Source of the DNA: Mycobacterium kubicae
GTDB taxonomy: Bacteria; Actinomycetota; Actinomycetes; Mycobacteriales; Mycobacteriaceae
Direction of reading: 5' to 3'
Length of the DNA stretch: 64,000 bases
Assembly (NCBI RefSeq): GCF_015689175.1
Contig: NZ_CP065047.1
Location: 806,001-870,000, forward strand
Shown here: piece after piece, positions 1 through 9,390 of the stretch
How the letters are laid out: every line of letters starts with the position of its first letter
Position numbering within the stretch: the stretch's first letter is position 1
The notes under the pieces: model-generated
Told to the model about the DNA's origin: nothing
The model's input: the letters and a program-made list of their open reading frames with translations, nothing else
The model's database searches: none
Program-made: the position numbers and the translations under genes

Positions 1-1
1 C

Positions 2-1110
<1,109 letters not shown>

Positions 1111-1113
1111 CGG

Positions 1114-1633
1114 TCAGCCGTTGGTGCGCCACCACTGGTACAGGCTCGAGGTGTCACCGTTGGACGCGCGGACGAAGGCCAGTACGTTCTTGGCGTCGAC
1201 GGTCCAGATGACCTCGGCTTGGCCCTGATCGGTGCCACAGGCAACCTGCCCGGCCGAGTCGTTGTTGGTGCCCTGGTGCCAGGTGGTGGGCGACTTGGCG
1301 TCCCCACAGTTGGTGAGGGTGTCGGTGCCAATGAGTTTGGTGGAAGGCGCTGGCCAGGTCGGCGCTGTTGGGGAACTGGAAGTACTTGGCCGAGGCGGGC
1401 CCGGCCGAGTCGGCGTTCTGCCCGCACGCCATGATCGCCTGCACGGTGGGGAATGTCGACTGCACTTCCGAAACCGGCTGTGTGCCGCAGTTGCTCGTGC
1501 TGTAGCCCTTCGACAGCGAGCTGGTAAGCGCGTCGGACGGGTCGGCGTTCGCGGTCGCAGCGCCCAGACAGCCAACGCTGCCGAGGAGCGCCGCAGCCGT
1601 CGCTGCCCGAAGTGCGTGAGTGGTGTTGAACAT
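1114..1633 (-). pseudogene. Secreted mycobacterial protein, frameshifted
   Basis: The reading frame starts at ATG 1633 behind an AAGGAG ribosome site. It encodes a signal peptide (MFNTTHALRAATAAALLGS followed by a hydrophobic run and ANA/DP cleavage site) and a mature region beginning SDALTSSLSKGYSTSNCGTQPV. Near 1338-1346 the coding signal jumps frame and continues with KLIGTDTLTNCGDAKSP, then VACGTDQGQAEVIWTVD, ending YQWWRTNG at 1116. Together the two halves form one coherent cysteine-containing protein of about 170 residues. It resembles the extracellular domains found in mycobacterial secreted proteins and some Ser/Thr kinases (from memory). As sequenced, the original frame runs on to a stop near 1154 with no sensible sequence. 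The shift may be a real lesion or a base-calling error. Confidence 0.72.
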
Positions 1634-1721
1634 CCTTGACTCCTTAGGTCGTCGGACCGACGGTGCAGCGGCGCTGACATTCGGGAGTGTATTTCTATTG
1701 ATCGCCGGAAAACAGAGCCTT

Positions 1722-1746
1722 GGGTTCAGGGGGTAATTGCAACACT
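1722..1746 (+). repeat. IS30-like element, left inverted repeat
   Basis: Pairs imperfectly with 3005-3029. The conserved core TTGCAACA sits at 1736-1743, followed by the AAGGAG ribosome site and the GTG start of the transposase. Confidence 0.65.
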
Positions 1747-1765
1747 TCGTAGTAAGGAGTGTTCG

Positions 1766-3025
1766 GTGACGCGCCAATGGCAGGGGTTATCGGCTCGGCG
1801 TCGGTTCTGGGAGTTGATCGCTGCGGGATGGTCTTCAGAGGATGCCGGTGTTGCTGTCGGCGTGTCTGGAAGCTGCGGCTGGAGATGGTTTTGCAGATTT
1901 GGTGGCGTGAATCCACAACTGCAAGCGCCACAGGGGCGCAAGCGTCCGCGGCTGTCGCCTGAGGAGCGCGAACAGATCATGATCGGCACCTCACGAGGTG
2001 AGTCGATTCGCTTGATCGCTCATCGATTGAAGCGGGCGCCGTCAACGGTCATGCGCGAGATTGACCGAAACGGCGCTGCTCGCGGTCTGACCGGTCGCTA
2101 TCGGGCTAAGTATCGGTTCGGGGCCCGCCAGTGCGGGTGGGATGCCACGTCGGGGTATTCGGCGCGGATCGCTCAACGCCGGAGCGAGGAACGGGCGCGC
2201 CGCCCGAAGGCCGGCAAGCTGACCCGCTGCCCGCAGTTGGCCGGCAAGGTGCAGGCATTGTTGACTAAGAAATACAGCCCGGAGCAGATCGCCGGCGAGC
2301 TAGCCAAGACCTATCCCGACAGCCCGGAGATGCACGTGTCCCACGAGACCATCTACCGAGCGCTTTACGTGCAAGGACGCGGTGAGTTACGCCGCGATCT
2401 GGTCACCTGCCTGCGCACCGGGCGCGCGCTGCGTCGACCCCGTAAGAGAGCTCGCGCAGGAGATGGTCGCAGCCGCATTCCGGGCATGGTCAACATCAGC
2501 GAGCGCCCCGCCGAGGCCGCCGACCGCGCCGTACCTGGGCATTGGGAGGGAGACCTCATCATCGGCAAGAACCAGGCCTCTCAGATAGGCACCCTAGTCG
2601 AGCGCTCCACTGGATTCGTGCAGCTGCTGCACCTACCCGCTAGCCGCCAGGCCGATGTGGTCGCCGAGGCCATGATCGCCAAAATCCAAGTCCTGCCACG
2701 AGATCTGTGGAAGACCCTAACCTGGGATCAAGGCCACGAAATGGCCGCTCACGGCCGTATCAGCCTTGCCGCTGACCTCGACATCTACTTCTGCGACCCA
2801 CATTCACCCTGGCAACGCGGCAGCAACGAAAACACCAACGGCCTCTTGCGCCAATACTTTCCGAAGGGCACCGACTTATCAATCCACTCAGCTGCCTACC
2901 TCGACGAGGTTGCTGCCGAACTCAACAACCGGCCACGAAAGCGATTCGACTGGGACAGCCCCGCCAAGATGCTCGATCGGCTACTGTCGAGCGCGTCAAC
3001 AGCCACTGTTGCAAGCAAACCTTGA
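1766..3025 (+). CDS. IS30-family transposase
   Basis: DDE transposase of 419 residues that moves the element containing it. The GTG start follows AAGGAG at 1754-1759 with 6 bases spacing. Residues 60-110 hold the helix-turn-helix region typical of IS30 (LSPEEREQI, then GESIRLIAHRLKRAPSTVMREI). The catalytic core starts with GHWEGDLIIGK (Asp263), continues with LTWDQGHEMAAHG (Asp321), and ends with PWQRGSNENTNGLLRQYFP (Glu355), so the DDE triad is complete. The frame is uninterrupted and runs to four bases short of the right terminal repeat. The product is therefore probably active or only recently inserted. Confidence 0.92.
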   Translation: MTRQWQGLSARRRFWELIAAGWSSEDAGVAVGVSGSCGWRWFCRFGGVNPQLQAPQGRKRPRLSPEEREQIMIGTSRGESIRLIAHRLKRAPSTVMREIDRNGAARGLTGRYRAKYRFGARQCGWDATSGYSARIAQRRSEERARRPKAGKLTRCPQLAGKVQALLTKKYSPEQIAGELAKTYPDSPEMHVSHETIYRALYVQGRGELRRDLVTCLRTGRALRRPRKRARAGDGRSRIPGMVNISERPAEAADRAVPGHWEGDLIIGKNQASQIGTLVERSTGFVQLLHLPASRQADVVAEAMIAKIQVLPRDLWKTLTWDQGHEMAAHGRISLAADLDIYFCDPHSPWQRGSNENTNGLLRQYFPKGTDLSIHSAAYLDEVAAELNNRPRKRFDWDSPAKMLDRLLSSASTATVASKP

Positions 3026-3029
3026 ATCC
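3005..3029 (-). repeat. IS30-like element, right inverted repeat
   Basis: Reverse complement matches 1722-1746 in about two-thirds of positions, with the TTGCAACA core at 3007-3014. The transposase stop codon lies inside this repeat. Confidence 0.62.
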
Positions 3030-3410
3030 GCCAGCTTTCCGCCCATTGGCATGAGTGGGCAATGAGTTGGCCATGCAACACGTGCCCTGGGAAATTATCT
3101 GTGTAGGAATCAATTTGCCGCAACAGTGTGCTCAAGCTTGCGATGGAGCGCTGGCAGCGATCCCGAAACAACAACTCAGCCAACATCTTTGAGGCGTCAC
3201 CCCGACTTTCGCGGGTGATTGTGTGCGCACTCGGGGTCGTATGGGCGTTGATTCGTCGAATCACCGCGTCAGCGGCGCGCTCACCACCGCTGATGCCGCG
3301 CGGCACACCCGTCGCGCAAAAACTTTGCACTTTGGTGGTGCCGTTGCGACGGCTCTCCGGTATGGTAAGCACCGCTTTACGCCAGCTAACTTCTCTTGAC
3401 TGGAGAATCC
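3030..3410. other. Intergenic stretch without a recognisable gene
   Basis: About 380 bases between the right end of the IS30-like element and the CD225-type gene. Short open frames exist on both strands, but none carries a family motif, a good ribosome site or mycobacterial codon bias. AT content is higher than in flanking genes near 3095-3200. The last 15 bases hold the GGAGA ribosome site (3402-3406) of the following gene. It could be decayed sequence carried with, or left by, mobile DNA. Confidence 0.55.
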
Positions 3411-3741
3411 ATGACACAACCACCGCCCCCACCGCCCGGTTACCCCCCCGCAGCAGCCGCCCGCAGGGCAACAGCCGGACAACTACTTGGTGTGGTCGAT
3501 CTTGGCGACGTTGTTCTGCTGCCTTCCTCTTGGGGTAGTTGCGATTGTGAAGTCCTCTCAGGTCAGTGGGCTGTGGGCGCAGGGCCAATACGGCGAGGCG
3601 CAAGCGGCTTCCGAAGCCGCCAAGAAGTGGGTGAAGTGGTCGGTCATCGCCGGCGTCGTCGCGCTGGTCATCTACGGCATCTTGATTGCCCTGGGCGCGA
3701 TGAACACTGACACCAACGCCGCCATGGCGGCGATGCTCTAA
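3411..3741 (+). pseudogene. CD225/dispanin-like membrane protein, frameshifted in a C7 tract
   Basis: ATG 3411 follows GGAGA and encodes MTQPPPPPPGYPP. A run of seven C (3443-3449) then puts the frame out by one. With six C the protein would continue QQPPAGQQPDNYLVWSILA and finish at the TAA of 3741 as a normal 109-residue product. That product has a proline-rich N-terminus, a first membrane segment (VWSILATLFCCLPLGVVAIV), an intracellular loop SSQVSGLWAQGQYGEAQAAS, and a second membrane segment (WSVIAGVVALVIYGILIALG). This layout is the CD225 family. The gene is followed 14 bases later by a DUF2752 gene, a common pairing. The C tract could be phase-variable, a true mutation, or a homopolymer base-calling error. 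Confidence 0.75.
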
Positions 3742-3755
3742 GCCGGGTTGCGTCG

Positions 3756-4181
3756 ATGGTGACCCGTCCAGGGTCGGTGCAACTGGGTCTGGGAGCGCCA
3801 CTGCTGGTGGCCGCGGCCTCGACGCTGATGTGCGCCGCCATTTGGGTGGGTGACCCGACTACCCCGAACGGTCCGCTCCCCACCTGCCCCACCAAAGCCT
3901 TACTGGGCATCGACTGCCCAGGGTGCGGCAGCTTACGAATGCTCTACAGCCTTCTGCACGGCAACGTGTTGGCCGCCGCCAGGTTCAATGCTCTTGGCCT
4001 GGCGGCGCTGGCACTGTTGATCTGGGCTTACCTGGCCTGGACCTATGGTCGCCTGGTCGGTCGACGGATTGGCAGTTGGCAGCACAATCGCTGGGCGGCG
4101 GCGGTGACACTGTCGTTGGTGGCCGTCTGGTTCGTGGTGCGCAACATTCCGATGTCCCCGTTCAACGCGCTGTTCGTCTGA
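3756..4181 (+). CDS. DUF2752 membrane protein
   Basis: Integral membrane protein of 141 residues and unknown function. The family hallmark CPTKALLGIDCPGCGSLRM is present at about residues 44-62, with its conserved Cys-Pro-x-Cys-Gly and preceding Cys. About three hydrophobic segments are visible: near residues 9-30, 75-98 and 112-130. The gene begins 14 bases after the CD225-type gene on the same strand and is probably co-transcribed with it. The paired cysteines suggest redox or metal chemistry at the membrane, but no activity can be assigned. Confidence 0.82.
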   Translation: MVTRPGSVQLGLGAPLLVAAASTLMCAAIWVGDPTTPNGPLPTCPTKALLGIDCPGCGSLRMLYSLLHGNVLAAARFNALGLAALALLIWAYLAWTYGRLVGRRIGSWQHNRWAAAVTLSLVAVWFVVRNIPMSPFNALFV

Positions 4182-4254
4182 GTAGCAAAAGATTCGAGCA
4201 CCGGATGGGTGGTTAACGGGCGCGTCTGCCACGGCGCCGTCTAGTCTGAGCGCG

Positions 4255-5757
4255 ATGGTGAACAAATCGAGAACCATGTCTGCGGTGCTCGTCGTGGCCG
4301 CGTTGGTCGCGTCGTTACTGGTGGGTTGTCATCGTGGGTCGACTCAGTCGCAGCCCCCGGCCGGCAATCCCGCCGCGGGCGAATTCGCCAACACGTTGCG
4401 CAACAAAGTGACGACCGACGCGATGATGAGGCACCTGTCCAAACTCCAAGACATCGCCAACGCCAACAACGGCACCCGTGCGGTGGGCACCCCCGGCTAT
4501 GAAGCCAGTGTGGACTATGTCGTCAACACGTTGCGCAGCAGCGGTTTTGACGTGCAGACACCGGAGTTTTCCGCCCGGGTGTTCCACGCCGACAAAGGAT
4601 CGGTGACGGTGGCGGGTCAGACGGTCGAGGCCCGCGCGCTGGAATTCAGTCTGGGCACCGGACCCGACGGAGTGACCGGACCGCTGGTGGTCGCGCCCGC
4701 CGAGGAGAGCCCCGGTTGCACTCCGTCGGATTACGACAAGTTGCCGGTGCAGGGGGCGGTCGTGGTCGTGGACCGCGGCAGTTGCCAATTCGCCCAGAAA
4801 GAAGACGCCGCCGCCCAGCGGGGTGTCGCGGCGTTGGTCATCGTCGACAATGTCGACGAACAGACGATGGGCGGCACGCTGGGAGCAAACACCGACGTCA
4901 AGCTTCCGGTGGTCAGCGTGACCAAGTCCGTCGGGCTCCAACTGCGCGAACGGTCCGGACCCACCACCGTCAAGCTCAGCGCCAATACGCAAAGCTTCAA
5001 GGCCCGCAACGTCATCGCGCAGACCAAGACCGGATCGCCCACTGACGTGGTGATGGCCGGCGCGCACCTCGACAGCGTGCCTGAGGGGCCCGGCATCAAC
5101 GACAACGGCTCCGGGGTGGCTGCAATCCTGGAAGCCGCTGTGCAACTTGGGAATTCGCCACAGGTGCACAACGCGGTGCGATTCGGCTTCTGGGGCGCCG
5201 AGGAACTCGGGCTGATCGGCTCCCGGAACTACGTCGAGTCACTGGACCTCGACGCTCTGAAAAGCATTGCGCTCTATCTGAACTTCGACATGCTGGCGTC
5301 GCCCAATCCCGGCTATTTCACCTACGACGGCGACCAGTCGCTGCCGATGGATGCCCGGGGCCAGCCGGTGGTGCCCGAGGGCTCGGCCGGCATCGAGCGC
5401 ACGCTGGTCGCGTATCTGAAGGCGGCCGGTAAGACCGCGCAGGACACCTCGTTCGACGGTCGCTCCGACTACGACGGCTTCACGCTCTCGGGGATCCCAG
5501 CCGGCGGATTGTTCTCCGGCGCCGAGGTGAAGAAGTCCGACGAACAGGCCAAGTTGTGGGGCGGAGCGGCCGACCAACCGTTCGACCCCAACTACCACCA
5601 GAAAGGCGACACCCTCGAGCACATCGACCGCACGTCGCTGGGCATTCAAGGGGGCGGTGTCGCCTACGCGATAGGGCTTTACGCCCAAGATCTCAGTGGC
5701 CGAAACGGGGTTCCGGCGATGGGGGACCGCACGCGGCACGTGCTCGCCAAACCGTGA
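4255..5757 (+). CDS. lpqL: Lipoprotein M28 aminopeptidase LpqL
   Basis: Zinc aminopeptidase anchored outside the membrane, 500 residues, matching Rv0418 in length and context. The lipobox LLVGC places the lipidated Cys at residue 25. A protease-associated (PA) insert covers about residues 140-245. The M28 catalytic domain follows with all expected ligands visible: His271 and Asp273 in GAHLDS, bridging Asp283 in GINDNGSG, the Glu pair 316-317 in WGAEELG, Asp345 in LNFDML, and a C-terminal His448 in NYHQKGD. It probably releases N-terminal residues from peptides at the cell surface. Its stop overlaps the start of a closely related gene (GTGA). Confidence 0.93.
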   Translation: MVNKSRTMSAVLVVAALVASLLVGCHRGSTQSQPPAGNPAAGEFANTLRNKVTTDAMMRHLSKLQDIANANNGTRAVGTPGYEASVDYVVNTLRSSGFDVQTPEFSARVFHADKGSVTVAGQTVEARALEFSLGTGPDGVTGPLVVAPAEESPGCTPSDYDKLPVQGAVVVVDRGSCQFAQKEDAAAQRGVAALVIVDNVDEQTMGGTLGANTDVKLPVVSVTKSVGLQLRERSGPTTVKLSANTQSFKARNVIAQTKTGSPTDVVMAGAHLDSVPEGPGINDNGSGVAAILEAAVQLGNSPQVHNAVRFGFWGAEELGLIGSRNYVESLDLDALKSIALYLNFDMLASPNPGYFTYDGDQSLPMDARGQPVVPEGSAGIERTLVAYLKAAGKTAQDTSFDGRSDYDGFTLSGIPAGGLFSGAEVKKSDEQAKLWGGAADQPFDPNYHQKGDTLEHIDRTSLGIQGGGVAYAIGLYAQDLSGRNGVPAMGDRTRHVLAKP

Positions 5758-7235
5758 TCGCAGGCGGCTGGAAGGCACTCGGCGCGGCGCTGCTGGCCGC
5801 TGTGATGGTTGCGTGCACCACGACACACCATCCCGCGCCGCCGGCCGCCGCGCCGGATCTGGGTCGATCGCTGGCCGCCAAGGTCACCGTCGACGCAATG
5901 ATGGGTCATCTGCGGGCGTTACAGGCCATCGCCAATGCGAATCGCGGAAACCGTGCCGCGGGGACCCCGGGCTATGACGCCAGTGTGGACTACGTCGCTA
6001 AGTTGCTGCGCGACAAAGGGTTCGACGTATCGACACCGCAGTTCGAACGATTGGTCACCGTGTCGCAAGGTAAGCCCACGCTGACGGTGGTCGGCCGCAG
6101 CTACCCCGTCGACCAGGCTTCGCTGCTGGTTCGAACCCCACCGGGGGGCCTGACCGGTCCGGTGGTCCGGCCCACGCAATCGGCCGGATGCGCCGCAGGT
6201 GACTATCCACCCGTGGTCCCCAAGGGCGCCGTCGCGGTGGTCGATGACAGCCGCTGCTCGGTGGTCGACAAACAGAACAGCGCTGTGGCCCGCGGAGCGG
6301 CGGCCGTTGTGGTGATCAACCGGTCCACCGGTCAAGGGGCCCCGCCCGGGCTGTTCAACCGCGGCTACTACAAGCAGCTCACCGTGCCCGTCGCGGTGGT
6401 CGGGGGCAAAGGCGCAACGGCGCTGGAACGAGCCACCGCTCCGGTGCGCCTGGTGCTGGACGCGGAAACCGCTGACATCACGTCACGAAATGTGGTGGCA
6501 CAGACGAGAACTGGCGCGGCCAATGAGGTCGTGATGGTCGGTACGCACCTGGACAGCCCGGGGGACAGCCCCGGCATCAACAACGGTGGCTCCGGGACGG
6601 CCGCCCTGGTGGAGACCGCGCTGCAACTTGGCCCGCTCGCGCCGGTGACCAACGCGGTGCGGTTCGTGTTTTGGGGAGCCGAGGAAAACGGGATCAACGG
6701 CGCCACGGACTACGTGTTCGGGTTGGACAACGAGCAGCTCAACAACATCGCGCTCTATCTGAACTTCGACATGCTGGGCTCTGCGAACGCCGGCTACTTC
6801 ACCGATGACGGTGACCAGTCGGGTCCGCCGGGGCCGGGGGTGGCGTCGGCAGACGTGCCCGAGGGATCGGCGGGACTCGAGCGCACCCTGGCCGGATACT
6901 TGAACCTTGCCGGTCGGCGGCCCGCCGACATGCCGCTGAACACCCGCACCGACTACCATCCGTTCCTGGTTGCCGGCGTTCCGGTCGGCGGGATGAACAC
7001 CGGCGCCTCGCAGACGAAAACCACGGTGCAGGCCCGGCTTTGGGGCGGGCAGGCCGGTGCACCGTTCGATCCCAACTACCCGGGAGCCGGTGACACGGTG
7101 GAAAACATCAACTCCGAGGCGTTGGCCGTCATGGGTGCTGGCGTCGCATTCGCCGTCGGGTACTACGCGCAGTCCATCACCGGCGTCAACGGCGTCACAC
7201 CGCACGACAAACGTCACCGAATACGGCCGTCGTAG
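5754..7235 (+). CDS. LpqL paralogue, M28-like lipoprotein lacking two zinc ligands
   Basis: Tandem copy of the preceding peptidase, 493 residues from GTG 5754, which overlaps the lpqL stop. The lipobox AVMVAC gives lipidated Cys21. A PA-type insert and an M28-like domain follow in the same order. His265 and Asp267 (GTHLDS), the Glu pair in WGAEENG and the Asp in LNFDML are kept. The bridging Asp has become Asn277 (GINNGGSG), and the last ligand His has become Pro443 (NYPGAGD). In M28 enzymes these two positions bind the metal pair. The protein is therefore likely to be a non-catalytic binding or regulatory partner, or to act with one metal. As I recall, H37Rv has only lpqL here, so this looks like a lineage-specific duplication. 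Confidence 0.88.
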   Translation: MIAGGWKALGAALLAAVMVACTTTHHPAPPAAAPDLGRSLAAKVTVDAMMGHLRALQAIANANRGNRAAGTPGYDASVDYVAKLLRDKGFDVSTPQFERLVTVSQGKPTLTVVGRSYPVDQASLLVRTPPGGLTGPVVRPTQSAGCAAGDYPPVVPKGAVAVVDDSRCSVVDKQNSAVARGAAAVVVINRSTGQGAPPGLFNRGYYKQLTVPVAVVGGKGATALERATAPVRLVLDAETADITSRNVVAQTRTGAANEVVMVGTHLDSPGDSPGINNGGSGTAALVETALQLGPLAPVTNAVRFVFWGAEENGINGATDYVFGLDNEQLNNIALYLNFDMLGSANAGYFTDDGDQSGPPGPGVASADVPEGSAGLERTLAGYLNLAGRRPADMPLNTRTDYHPFLVAGVPVGGMNTGASQTKTTVQARLWGGQAGAPFDPNYPGAGDTVENINSEALAVMGAGVAFAVGYYAQSITGVNGVTPHDKRHRIRPS

Positions 7236-7250
7236 CGGCGCATTTGGGGC

Positions 7251-7277
7251 TTGACAGCAAACGAAGCGTTCTAAAAT
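7251..7277 (+). promoter_or_regulatory. SigA-like promoter upstream of lpqM
   Basis: TTGACA at 7251-7256 and TAAAAT at 7272-7277, separated by 15 bases, lie in the 83-base gap between the LpqL paralogue and lpqM. Such hexamers are rare in this GC-rich sequence. The spacing is slightly short, so the exact -10 is uncertain. Confidence 0.5.
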
Positions 7278-7318
7278 GGGGTTCCCTTGATGGCACCGGT
7301 CGGGACGGGGTTGATTTG

Positions 7319-8782
7319 ATGAATAGGCGCTCGCGCAGGGTAATCGCTTCAGCGCGGGCCGCCATGGCCTGCCTCGCCGCGATACTGGTGGTGGCGGGCT
7401 GTACCACCATGGTCAACGGGCACGCGCTCTCCATTCTCAACGACCCGTTCCGGGTCGGCGGGCTGCCCGCGGACAACGGTCCCAGCGGTGCTCGGCCCAA
7501 CGGGCCCGCGCCCACCGGGACGGTGATCAACACCAACAACGGCCCCATCGACAAGTTGTCGTTGCTATCGATCAACGACATCCAAGAATTCTGGAAAGCG
7601 AACTACCGCGATCCGCTGAAGGGGACCTTCAAGCCGGTCGACAAGCTGGTCTCCTACGACTCCGACGATCCCAACAGTCCGATCGTCTGCCACAACGACA
7701 CCTATCAGCTGGTCAACGCCTTCTTCACCTCTCGCTGCAACATGATCGCCTGGGACCGGGGCGTATTCATGGCGGTCGCGCAGAAGTACTTCGGCGACAT
7801 GTCCGTCAACGGTGTCTTGGCTCACGAGTTCGGGCATGCGTTACAGACGATGGCCAAACTGGTCAGCCGCAAGGACCCGACGATCGTCCGGGAGCAGCAG
7901 GCCGACTGCTTCGCCGGGGTTTACCTCTACCACGTGGCTGAAGGCAAGTCGCCGCGGTTCACGCTGAGTACCGCCGACGGCCTCGACCATGTGCTCGCCG
8001 GAATCATCACCACCCGCGACCCGGTGATGGAGTCCGACACGCAAAACGACGACGAACACGGGTCCGCGTTGGACCGGGTGAGCGCCTTCCAGATGGGCTT
8101 CATCACCGGCACTTCGGCGTGCGCGGCAATCAACAGAGCTGAAATCGAGCGGCGCCGCGGGGATTTGCCGACGACGTTGCGGGTCGACACCACCGGGAGT
8201 CCGGAAACCGGAGAGGTACAGATCACCCAGGACACCTTGAAGACGCTGATGGAGTTGATGGGCAAGATCTTCTCGCCCAAGAACCCGCCGACGCTGTCCT
8301 ATCAGGGGGCGAGCTGTTCGGATGCCAAAGCGAGCCCGCCGGCGTCGTACTGCCCGGCCAGCAACACCATCGTCGTCGACTTGCCGGCGCTGGCCGCGAT
8401 GGGAAAGGTTGCCGGCGAGAAGCAACACAGCCTGCCGCAAGGCGACGACACCGCCCTGTCGGTGGTGATGTCGCGCTACGCGCTCGCCGTGCAGCATGAA
8501 CGCGGACTGGCGATGCGGAGCCCGTGGACCGCGTTGCGGACGGCCTGCCTGACCGGCGTTGCGCACCGCAAGATGGCCGACCCCATCGAACTGGCATCCG
8601 GCAACCAGTTGGTGCTCACCGCCGGTGACCTCGACGAAGCCGTCTCCGGGCTGCTCACCAACCACATGGTCGCCAGCGACGCCGACGGCGTCAGCGTGCC
8701 GGCCGGGTTCACCCGCATCGCCGCCTTCCGTGGCGGCGTGGCCGGCGAGATGGACGGCTGCTACGCGCGCTACCCGGCGTAG
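7319..8782 (+). CDS. lpqM: Lipoprotein zinc metalloprotease LpqM
   Basis: Predicted surface-anchored neutral zinc metallopeptidase, 487 residues from ATG 7319. The signal peptide ends in the lipobox VVAGC, with the lipidated Cys near residue 24. The active-site helix is VLAHEFGHALQ, a complete HExxH with the second His. A downstream REQQADCFAGVYLY segment supplies the likely third ligand and the family signature. Length and position match Rv0419. It lies downstream of two lipoprotein peptidases on the same strand but has its own candidate promoter. Upstream in-frame start codons exist, but the chosen ATG gives a standard lipoprotein signal with positive residues (NRRSRR). Confidence 0.9.
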   Translation: MNRRSRRVIASARAAMACLAAILVVAGCTTMVNGHALSILNDPFRVGGLPADNGPSGARPNGPAPTGTVINTNNGPIDKLSLLSINDIQEFWKANYRDPLKGTFKPVDKLVSYDSDDPNSPIVCHNDTYQLVNAFFTSRCNMIAWDRGVFMAVAQKYFGDMSVNGVLAHEFGHALQTMAKLVSRKDPTIVREQQADCFAGVYLYHVAEGKSPRFTLSTADGLDHVLAGIITTRDPVMESDTQNDDEHGSALDRVSAFQMGFITGTSACAAINRAEIERRRGDLPTTLRVDTTGSPETGEVQITQDTLKTLMELMGKIFSPKNPPTLSYQGASCSDAKASPPASYCPASNTIVVDLPALAAMGKVAGEKQHSLPQGDDTALSVVMSRYALAVQHERGLAMRSPWTALRTACLTGVAHRKMADPIELASGNQLVLTAGDLDEAVSGLLTNHMVASDADGVSVPAGFTRIAAFRGGVAGEMDGCYARYPA

Positions 8783-8789
8783 GCGGAGG

Positions 8790-9113
8790 TCAGGCGGGCG
8801 AAGCTTCCCCGGATGTCTGTTGACCGGTGTGCACCCACGCCACGGCGAACCGGGTGAGAAGTAGCCAGCCCAGGGCAACGACCGGGATGGTCCAGGCGCG
8901 GCGCACCAGCAGAGCGGTACCGCAGCGCGTGGCAGGGTTGCCGCCGTCGGAGAGCGCGTTCTGGGGAACGGCGGAGGCGAAGCCGTTGCCGCAACTGACC
9001 TTGATGCCATACATGTCGAATTGATTCAAATACACGGGATACCAGAGGCCGGCCACGCCGATGACCAGCAGCACCAGGCCCGCAACGCCGATATAGATTT
9101 GACGACGACTCAC
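8790..9113 (-). CDS. Small membrane protein, Rv0420c-like
   Basis: Protein of about 107 residues with two membrane segments, IYIGVAGLVLLVIGVAGLWY near the N-terminus and WTIPVVALGWLLLTRFAVAW near the C-terminus. They flank an exported loop that holds two cysteines (KVSCGNGF and ATRCGTA), which could form a disulfide. GTG 9113 is preferred because GGGAG lies five bases upstream; an in-frame ATG at 9125 is the alternative. It is convergent with lpqM, with only seven bases between stops. Function unknown; it corresponds by position to Rv0420c. Confidence 0.75.
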   Translation of the reverse strand: MSRRQIYIGVAGLVLLVIGVAGLWYPVYLNQFDMYGIKVSCGNGFASAVPQNALSDGGNPATRCGTALLVRRAWTIPVVALGWLLLTRFAVAWVHTGQQTSGEASPA

Positions 9114-9165
9114 GGCCTCTCCCATGTCGGGTCTGTAAGTAAATAGCGGTTACGGCGGTTGTCGG

Positions 9166-9390
9166 CTACGTCATGCACACGTCGGAGAACAACAGCACCG
9201 GCCAGGATGCGATTGACCCGAGGAAGGACACCGCCAGGTCGGCGCCCTGCAACCGATGCAGGTGATCGGTGTGGGTGGTCGACCAGATGGCGCCGACGAG
9301 CAAGTACGGTGTGCCGAGCGTCAATCCAACGGCGATCAATTGGCCGACGCTGACACGGTAACTGAGCATTCGGCGCGCTTTGTCCAACAT
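9166..9390 (-). CDS. Small two-helix membrane protein (paralogue A)
   Basis: 74-residue membrane protein of unknown function, with AAGGAA upstream of ATG 9390. Hydrophobic segments are IAVGLTLGTPYLLVGAIW and VSFLGSIASWPVLLF. Between them lies a conserved THTDHL...LQGADL loop with three His/Asp residues that could bind metal. The protein ends in VCMT. It aligns without gaps to the 74-residue product at 9508-9732. Both are located downstream of the double TetR gene on the same strand. Confidence 0.72.
   Translation of the reverse strand: MLDKARRMLSYRVSVGQLIAVGLTLGTPYLLVGAIWSTTHTDHLHRLQGADLAVSFLGSIASWPVLLFSDVCMT

Larger units (their letters stand above)
1722..3029. mobile_element. IS30-family insertion sequence
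   Basis: About 1.3 kb element consisting of one intact transposase gene between imperfect terminal inverted repeats. The left end reads GGGTTCAGGGGGTAATTGCA from 1722. The reverse complement of the right end reads GGATTCAAGGTTTGCTTGCA from 3029. The match is strongest in the TTGCAACA core, 15-22 bases inside each end. No convincing target duplication could be read, so the exact boundaries are uncertain by a few bases. It lies upstream of a frameshifted secreted-protein gene and 382 bases before a frameshifted CD225-type gene, separating the two. Confidence 0.78.

Noticed and set aside
2896..3801. 301-codon minus-strand frame over the IS end, the gap and the CD225/DUF2752 genes
   Set aside because: It spans two clear genes on the other strand, has no recognisable domain and no ribosome site. 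I also looked for a transposase or integrase remnant in 3030-3400 and found none I could defend.
4315..5169. 284-codon antisense frame in lpqL
   Set aside because: It lies opposite a complete M28 lipoprotein gene and has no signal of its own.
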